Below are positions 7,598-12,196 of a DNA stretch of 12,196 bases, one piece after another (the stretch's first letter is position 1; each line of letters starts with the position of its first letter). The notes beneath the pieces are model-generated. The model was not told where the DNA came from. It saw nothing but the letters and a program-made list of their open reading frames with translations, and did no database searches. The position numbers and the translations under genes are program-made. This DNA is from Bacteroidota bacterium (GTDB taxonomy: Bacteria > Bacteroidota > Bacteroidia > Bacteroidales > Prolixibacteraceae), in the NCBI GenBank assembly GCA_030706665.1, contig JAUZOB010000071.1:1-12196 (forward strand), read 5' to 3'.

Positions 7598-10045
7598 ATG
7601 AAAAGAGCAATGACCAAAACCGGACAAAGTATTGTCCTACTATTTCTTTTATTTATTGTATCTCCAGCATTCGCACAGTACACCTTAAAAGGTAAAGTTA
7701 CGGATGAAACAGGCAATCCGCTTTATGGGGCATCGGTTGTTCTGGAAGGTACTTATCAGGGAGTATCTGTCAACTCACATGGCGAATATCAATTTGACCA
7801 TCTTCGAAAAGGGAAGTACCATGTAAAAGCCTCGTTTATCGGATATAAATCAGGCAATGCGGACATTGAAATTTATGCCAGCCAGCAACTCAATTTCAAA
7901 CTAAGCATTTCTCAAATACTGACAGACGAAGTTATCGTTTCGGGAGTAAAAGCAGGATCAAAAACACCTGTCGCCGTAACGAATATAGGAAAAGACAAAC
8001 TAGAGAAGCTTACCGACGGGCAAGATGTTCCCTTCCTGCTAAGCTCAGTACCATCACTCGTCCAGTCTTCCGAACCAGGTATCGGAATGGGATATACCTC
8101 CATGCGTATCAGAGGTACAGATCCAACTCGTATTAATGTCACTGTCAATGGAATTCCATTGAATGATTCAGAATCACAAGGCGTCTATTGGGTCGACCTA
8201 CCGGACCTTGTTTCTTCCGTAGACAACATCCAGATTCAACGTGGACTGGGGACTTCAACAAACGGATCGGCAGCATTCGGTGCAACAGTCAATCTTCAAA
8301 CTGAGACCCTGAATCAGGATCCATATGCAGAACTTCAGGGGATTGCCGGTTCTTTCAATACTTACAAACAAAGCATCAAAACCGGGACTGGCCTGATCAA
8401 CGGGAAGTTTACTTTCGATGCCCGTTATTCTCAACAAAAGACCGACGGTTATGTGGACCGTACTTATTCAAATCATCGTTCCTTTTTTGCAACGGGCGCT
8501 TATTTAACCAGCAACAGCATTACCCGTTTCAATGTCATTCACGGTGAAGAACACACCGGCATCTCATGGTGGGGAAATCCAGATCCGAAAAGCAATCGCA
8601 CCTACAATCCAGCAGGAGAGTATACTGATGCAAATGGGAAGACTCAATATTACGACAACCAAAGTGATAACTATATCCAGACTCATTATCATTTGATTCA
8701 TTCATCGCGATTAACGGATAACTGGACCATTAATGCAGCTTTACACTACACTCGCGGTGAAGGTTACTACGAAGAATATGAACCTGGCATGAATTTCAGC
8801 GACTACGGACTTAGCAACCTGATTATTAATGGATCAGAGATAAAAACTACAGATCTTATCCAACGCAAATGGATGGCAAATGACTTTTACGGCGGGGTAT
8901 TTTCAACCGACCTCAAGTTAAATAAATTAAACCTTACACTGGGAGGTTCATGGAATCGTTATGATGGAAATCACTTTGGACGTATCCTTTGGATGCAGTA
9001 TGCCGGTCCGGTTTCAAAAGATTACCAATGGTATTTGAACCACGGAAAGAAAACCGACTATAACTTTTATGCAAAAGCAGACTGGAGACTTTCGGAAATT
9101 GTCCATGCATATGGAGATCTTCAGTTTCGTCATATTTCCTATAAAATGGACGGACCTGATGACGATCTTGTAGCTCTTGATCAAAACCATGCATTCAATT
9201 TTTTCAACCCAAAATTTGGATTGTTTGCCGACTTGAATAATCAAAACCAAGTTTATGGATCTGTGGGGATCGGACATCGGGAACCGGCCCGTTCCGATTT
9301 TCAGAATGCCAAAGGAGATCCTTCTTCAACTCCAAAATCAGAAGCACTCTATGACTTCGAAGCAGGATATAACTTTAAATCAACTGTTTTCTCTGCAGGT
9401 GCTAATCTTTATTACATGTATTACCACAATCAGTTGGTTCCAACCGGTCAAAAAAGTAATGTCGGATATGACATTATGACCAATGTTCGAAAAAGCTACA
9501 GAGCGGGTATCGAATTGACAGCCGCGGTTAAGATCCTTTCTTCATTGCATTGGGACGGTAATATGACTTTGAGTAGAAACCGGATCAAGAATTTCACCGA
9601 ATACTCGACTTACTACTCAGAATATAACAACGATACCCAATGGTATGATAAAAAAGAATACAAAGCCCGTTCGAAAGGAAATACTGACATTGCTTATTCT
9701 CCTGACGTAATTGCCGCAAGTACATTCGCTTTTGAGCCATGTTCACATTTCGATCTGAAACTGATCTCCAAATATGTCGGCAAACAATATTTCGACAATA
9801 CATCAAGCAAAGACCGTCAGCTGGATGCCTACTTTGTAAACAACCTGCGCACGGATTACAACTTCACATTGGGTGCTGTAAAAAAATGCAGCCTTTTCCT
9901 CCAAGTTAACAACCTCTTTAACTCAAAATACGAGAGCAATGCTTATGGAGGGAACTGGTATGAAGAGGGTGTTGAGAAAACATGGGCCTATTATTTCCCT
10001 CAGGCAGGGATCCATTTCCTCAGCGGTATTACACTGAGATTCTAA
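7598..10045 (+). CDS. TonB-dependent outer-membrane receptor, probable thiamine transporter
   Basis: This 815-residue receptor takes up a ligand across the outer membrane using TonB energy. The signal peptide is residues 1-27 (cut near AFA-Q). A carboxypeptidase-D-like regulatory domain follows (about 28-104, GKVTDETGNPLYGASVVLEG), then a TonB-box-like DEVIVSG at 110-116. The plug domain (about 117-235) includes MRIRGTDPTRINVTVNGIPLND. The rest is the 22-strand barrel, ending in LRF with the terminal Phe typical of outer-membrane barrels. The TPP riboswitch upstream and pnuT and thiamine pyrophosphokinase genes downstream identify the ligand as thiamine or a close derivative; this matches the THI-regulated receptor called OMR1 or OMthi in Bacteroides. 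An in-frame GTG at 7511 was rejected because it lies inside the riboswitch P1 stem; an ATG at 7610 is a less likely alternative. SusD-type partners are absent. Confidence 0.95.
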   Translation: MKRAMTKTGQSIVLLFLLFIVSPAFAQYTLKGKVTDETGNPLYGASVVLEGTYQGVSVNSHGEYQFDHLRKGKYHVKASFIGYKSGNADIEIYASQQLNFKLSISQILTDEVIVSGVKAGSKTPVAVTNIGKDKLEKLTDGQDVPFLLSSVPSLVQSSEPGIGMGYTSMRIRGTDPTRINVTVNGIPLNDSESQGVYWVDLPDLVSSVDNIQIQRGLGTSTNGSAAFGATVNLQTETLNQDPYAELQGIAGSFNTYKQSIKTGTGLINGKFTFDARYSQQKTDGYVDRTYSNHRSFFATGAYLTSNSITRFNVIHGEEHTGISWWGNPDPKSNRTYNPAGEYTDANGKTQYYDNQSDNYIQTHYHLIHSSRLTDNWTINAALHYTRGEGYYEEYEPGMNFSDYGLSNLIINGSEIKTTDLIQRKWMANDFYGGVFSTDLKLNKLNLTLGGSWNRYDGNHFGRILWMQYAGPVSKDYQWYLNHGKKTDYNFYAKADWRLSEIVHAYGDLQFRHISYKMDGPDDDLVALDQNHAFNFFNPKFGLFADLNNQNQVYGSVGIGHREPARSDFQNAKGDPSSTPKSEALYDFEAGYNFKSTVFSAGANLYYMYYHNQLVPTGQKSNVGYDIMTNVRKSYRAGIELTAAVKILSSLHWDGNMTLSRNRIKNFTEYSTYYSEYNNDTQWYDKKEYKARSKGNTDIAYSPDVIAASTFAFEPCSHFDLKLISKYVGKQYFDNTSSKDRQLDAYFVNNLRTDYNFTLGAVKKCSLFLQVNNLFNSKYESNAYGGNWYEEGVEKTWAYYFPQAGIHFLSGITLRF

Positions 10046-10129
10046 TCTCAGGAATACATCCGACATCCAAGCCCGCGTTTTGTGGAAAATATTACTACCA
10101 CATTTAAGTCGCCAATTGTTTTATAAGAT

Positions 10130-10169
10130 TCTTTCCTCCTTGTTCGAATAATGGAACAGGGAGGAAAGA
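10130..10169 (+). terminator. Intercistronic hairpin between receptor and pnuT genes
   Basis: TCTTTCCTCCTTGTTC (10130-10145) pairs with 10154-10169 over 16 bases, with one G-U, around an 8-base loop. It lies about 85 bases past the receptor stop. What follows is TTATTC rather than a U-run, so it is a poor intrinsic terminator and may instead be a processing or mRNA-stabilising hairpin that lowers pnuT relative to the receptor. A second copy of GAACAAGGA at 10179-10187 could pair with the same left arm. Confidence 0.5.
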
Positions 10170-10317
10170 TTATTCAGGAACAAGGATCTGCAATTTTTTA
10201 TACATTACGGTCTTCATAAAAGAAATATATTTTTATCAAAAACACTTGTTATCCCAAGAGTTAAGCAGAAAAGGGAGAAAATTCATTTCATTAAACTAAA
10301 GACATCGTACTGCAATT

Positions 10318-10923
10318 ATGATTTCATGGATTATTGCCAATTGGGTAGAATTGACCGGGACTATACTGGGATTCATTTATGTGTGGTTTGAAATAAAAGG
10401 ACATATCTGGTTATGGCCGGTAGGCATTCTGATGTCAGCATTTTACATCTACATATTTTTCATGTCAAAGTTATATGCGGACATGGGCTTACAGTTTTAT
10501 TACCTCGTTGTGAGCATCTATGGATGGTTAATCTGGTTAAGCGGGAAGAGCAAAGAAACAGGGAAAGACCTGCCCATTAGCAAACTTAAACTGCCCATGG
10601 CCGGTAAACTAATCATGATAACAATTCCACTTTACGCTCTGCTCGCTTTTATACTTGTCAAATGTACTGATTCCCCGGTTCCCTATTGTGATGCTTTCCC
10701 AACAACACTTAGTATTATAGCTACCTATATGCTTGCCCGGAAAATTCTGGAGCAATGGTCCGTTTTGATTGTTGTCAATATATGCTCAACGGCACTCTAC
10801 CTCTACCGGGGATTAAATCCCACAGCTTTACTATACGGAGTATATATCATTCTTTCCGTCATAGGTTACTTCCAATGGAAGAAAGAAATGAAGCTAATGT
10901 CAGCTGAGACATTATATGTTTAA
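10318..10923 (+). CDS. pnuT: PnuC/PnuT-family transporter, probable inner-membrane thiamine uptake
   Basis: This 201-residue membrane protein belongs to the PnuC vitamin transporter family, which moves its substrate by facilitated diffusion and depends on cytosolic phosphorylation to trap it. About seven hydrophobic helices are visible. Family hallmarks include LWPVGILMSAFYIYIFF (32-48), LQFYYLVVSIYGWLIW (58-73) and the later DAFPTTLSIIATYMLARK (125-142). PnuC proteins import nicotinamide riboside, and the PnuT subgroup imports thiamine. I infer thiamine because the gene follows a TPP-riboswitch-controlled receptor and precedes thiamine pyrophosphokinase, and no NAD-salvage gene is near. It starts 272 bases after the receptor stop with an AT-rich leader; no second riboswitch and no clear promoter of its own is seen, so read-through from the receptor gene is likely. 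Length is normal for the family. Confidence 0.92.
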   Translation: MISWIIANWVELTGTILGFIYVWFEIKGHIWLWPVGILMSAFYIYIFFMSKLYADMGLQFYYLVVSIYGWLIWLSGKSKETGKDLPISKLKLPMAGKLIMITIPLYALLAFILVKCTDSPVPYCDAFPTTLSIIATYMLARKILEQWSVLIVVNICSTALYLYRGLNPTALLYGVYIILSVIGYFQWKKEMKLMSAETLYV

Positions 10924-10936
10924 AAGACAAAAAAGC

Positions 10937-10966
10937 AAGAAGGAGAAATACAATCTTTTCTTTTTT
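10937..10966 (+). terminator. Weak candidate terminator after pnuT
   Basis: AAGAAGG (10937-10943) can pair with TTTTCTT (10956-10962), including two G-U pairs, followed by a short T-run through 10966. It begins 13 bases after the pnuT stop. The stem is short and the loop long, so termination may be partial or absent. Confidence 0.25.
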
Positions 10967-11015
10967 AATAGTTTAATCTGTTTTTTGTGTTTAGTTTAAA
11001 TAAAAATTGTTAAAA

Positions 11016-11050
11016 TTTGCAGGATTTAATCTCTAATGAGATTAAATTTG
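11016..11050 (+). promoter_or_regulatory. Candidate promoter of the SPOR lipoprotein gene
   Basis: TAAATTTG at 11043-11050 fits the Bacteroidota -7 consensus exactly, and TTTG at 11016-11019 lies 23 bases upstream as a possible -33 box. Transcription would begin near 11057, about 28 bases before the ATG at 11085. An inverted repeat overlaps the space between the boxes. Confidence 0.45.
11024..11047. repeat. Perfect inverted repeat overlapping the SPOR gene promoter
   Basis: ATTTAATCTC and GAGATTAAAT form a perfect 10-bp palindrome around a 4-base centre (TAAT). The right arm overlaps the candidate -7 box, and the 9-mer AAATTTGCA flanks the element as a direct repeat (11013-11021 and 11044-11052). 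This is the shape of an operator for a dimeric repressor. A transcript hairpin is less likely, since a start near 11057 would exclude it. Confidence 0.4.
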
Positions 11051-11084
11051 CATTTTGAAACAATTTAATTAAAAAATTAATGCT

Positions 11085-11597
11085 ATGAGGCTTCTAATTT
11101 TACCATTAATCGCTTGTATTTTCTTATTTGGATCCTGTAAGATTTTTAAGAAAGCCGGAAAAAATACTACCGCTCAGGAAAACGTAAATTCTGACGCAGG
11201 AGTAGTAGCCGGAAGTGACAATGCAAACTATTTCTCAGAGAATAAAAATGTAAGCAAAGTAACTAAACCTGCAAAAGCAACACGTCCTAATTCATCTGAG
11301 AAAGTTTCAGTTCGTTCCGAACAATTCTCATTCGACCAGGAACAGGATCAGGCTGCTAATGCTAACAAGAAGTTTTTTGTAATACTTGGAAGTTTCAGTC
11401 AAAAAGAGAATTCTGAAAAAGCAAAAGACATCCTTAAATCTCAGGGATTCAAACCTTATACATTGGTAAGTGAGACAGGTAATTTCAGAATTTGCGTCGA
11501 TGCCTTTAATGTTGAAGCTCAGGCTCGTGAACGTGTAATCAAAATCCGCACTGATTTCCCTCAGTATGTAGATGCATGGCTCTTGTATAAAAAATAA
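11085..11597 (+). CDS. SPOR-domain lipoprotein
   Basis: This 170-residue protein has a lipoprotein signal peptide with a lipobox-like LFGSC, giving Cys18 as the lipidated residue. A low-complexity linker rich in Asn, Ser, Lys and Ala spans about 20-93. The C-terminal SPOR domain (about 95-168) begins KKFFVILGSFSQKENSEKAK and ends YVDAWLLYKK. SPOR domains bind peptidoglycan strands stripped of stem peptides, often at the division site, so this protein probably links the outer or inner membrane to septal wall; nothing in it suggests a role in thiamine transport. It lies 161 bases after pnuT and 49 bases before the kinase gene, between two members of the thiamine pathway. It has a candidate promoter of its own and a strong terminator directly after it, so it may be an independent unit within the cluster. 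The exact function is unknown. Confidence 0.9.
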   Translation: MRLLILPLIACIFLFGSCKIFKKAGKNTTAQENVNSDAGVVAGSDNANYFSENKNVSKVTKPAKATRPNSSEKVSVRSEQFSFDQEQDQAANANKKFFVILGSFSQKENSEKAKDILKSQGFKPYTLVSETGNFRICVDAFNVEAQARERVIKIRTDFPQYVDAWLLYKK

Positions 11598-11614
11598 AAA
11601 CTCTTTTTAAAATC

Positions 11615-11646
11615 AGGGCCTTGACAAACAAGGCCCTTTATTTTTT
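11615..11646 (+). terminator. Strong Rho-independent terminator after the SPOR lipoprotein gene
   Basis: AGGGCCTTG (11615-11623) and CAAGGCCCT (11629-11637) form a perfect, G/C-containing 9-bp stem with the 5-base loop ACAAA, followed by TTATTTTTT (11638-11646). This is the best terminator in the window. Its U-tract ends at the base before the ATG of the thiamine pyrophosphokinase gene. Confidence 0.88.
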
Positions 11647-12196
11647 ATGACAAAATACTCTACGGTAATCCTCGCTGATGGAACTTTCCCTTCCCACGAA
11701 ATTCCATTAAAAATATTAGAAGAAGCTGACCATATTATCTGTTGCGACGGAGCAGTCCGAAAGCTTCTGAACTACGGAAAAAAGCCTGATGCAATCATCG
11801 GAGATCTTGATTCGCTTTCTCCCGAACTCAGAAAGGAATTCTCTTCGGTCACACATCGTTTCCGGTCTCAGGAAATCAACGACCTGACAAAATCAGTCAA
11901 TTGGTGTATCAAACAAGGATTCAATGATATCGCGATACTGGGAGCCACTGGTGAAAGGGAAGACCACACATTAGGAAATATTTTTCTTCTTCCGCTATAC
12001 GCGAAGAATCGAAACATCTCAATGTTTACAGACTTCGGATCATTTCAAGCATTGCTTCAATCTGGAGAGTTGAAAAGCTATCCCGGCCAACAGATCTCCA
12101 TCTTTTGCAATGACCCCAAATTAAAAATTACCACATCAGGACTTCTTTATCCCATCCAAAACAAAGCTTTAGACATGCTTTGGATGGGAACCTTAA
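11647..12196 (+). CDS. thiN: Thiamine pyrophosphokinase (3' end cut by window)
   Basis: This enzyme transfers pyrophosphate from ATP to thiamine, giving TPP and AMP in the cytosol; it completes salvage and traps thiamine brought in by PnuT. The 183 codons present cover most of the protein, and I estimate that about 20-30 residues are missing at the right edge. The N-terminal catalytic domain has VILADGTFP (7-15), CCDGA (32-36), the acidic GDLDS (52-56), NDLTKS (78-83) and GATGEREDHTLGN (99-111), all typical of thiamine pyrophosphokinases. The C-terminal thiamine-binding domain begins near 140 and breaks off at WMGTL. The start is set by the family N-terminus, and no Shine-Dalgarno is visible because the ATG directly abuts a terminator U-tract. 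Expression therefore seems to need read-through or an internal route. Bacteroides orthologues are also called tnr3. Confidence 0.95.
   Translation, partial: MTKYSTVILADGTFPSHEIPLKILEEADHIICCDGAVRKLLNYGKKPDAIIGDLDSLSPELRKEFSSVTHRFRSQEINDLTKSVNWCIKQGFNDIAILGATGEREDHTLGNIFLLPLYAKNRNISMFTDFGSFQALLQSGELKSYPGQQISIFCNDPKLKITTSGLLYPIQNKALDMLWMGTL

Noticed and set aside
8934..9277. Antisense open frames within the receptor gene
   Set aside because: They are reverse-frame shadows of a long well-supported gene, with no initiation signal or recognisable domain.
7598..10045. SusC-type glycan receptor
   Set aside because: There is no SusD partner or glycan enzyme nearby, and the riboswitch points to thiamine.
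10318..10923. Nicotinamide riboside transporter PnuC
   Set aside because: The family fits, but the setting (TPP riboswitch, thiamine kinase, no nadR or NAD-salvage gene) favours thiamine as substrate. Sequence alone does not exclude it.
11639..11646. TATTTTTT as a -7 box for a leaderless kinase transcript
   Set aside because: It lacks the final G and would start transcription inside the kinase gene, around 11653; it is better read as the terminator U-tract.
1..12196. CRISPR arrays, toxin-antitoxin or restriction genes, prophage or transposon ends, tRNA or rRNA
   Set aside because: I looked for repeat arrays, integrase or transposase motifs and structural RNA signatures and saw none beyond the TPP riboswitch.

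Overview
The window looks like an ordinary chromosomal segment of a Bacteroidota bacterium, most likely from or near the Bacteroidales. The signs are a TonB-dependent receptor with an N-terminal carboxypeptidase-D-like regulatory domain, -7 boxes of the Bacteroidota form TAnnTTTG, A-rich leaders with few Shine-Dalgarno sequences, a SPOR lipoprotein, and the gene order thiamine receptor / PnuT / thiamine pyrophosphokinase that is known from Bacteroides. I see no insertion sequence, phage gene, tRNA, rRNA or CRISPR array.

Layout. Positions 84-2848 (minus strand) hold a two-gene unit: an S41 C-terminal processing peptidase followed, with a 4-base ATGA overlap, by a D-2-hydroxyacid dehydrogenase. 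A divergent intergenic region separates it from a POT/PTR-type peptide transporter (3002-4459, plus). A strong terminator hairpin (4600-4656) follows, and then a secreted, probably outer-membrane beta-barrel protein of unknown function (4686-5804, plus). That gene converges, with a 19-base gap, on a class I CPD photolyase (5824-7131, minus).

The right-hand 4.8 kb is a thiamine acquisition locus on the plus strand. A textbook TPP riboswitch (7434-7513) precedes a TonB-dependent receptor (7598-10045). Next come a PnuC/PnuT-family inner-membrane transporter (10318-10923), a SPOR-domain lipoprotein (11085-11597) and a thiamine pyrophosphokinase cut off by the window edge (11647 to past 12196). 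The inferred path is thiamine uptake across the outer membrane by the receptor, across the inner membrane by PnuT, and trapping as TPP by the kinase, with TPP feeding back on the riboswitch.

The thiamine salvage system itself is a known type. The less usual details are the SPOR lipoprotein placed between pnuT and the kinase, a strong intrinsic terminator whose U-tract touches the kinase start codon, and a hairpin with an alternative pairing partner between the receptor and pnuT genes. The one protein I cannot assign to a function is the 372-residue barrel-like protein. I did not find convincing evidence of an undescribed system.
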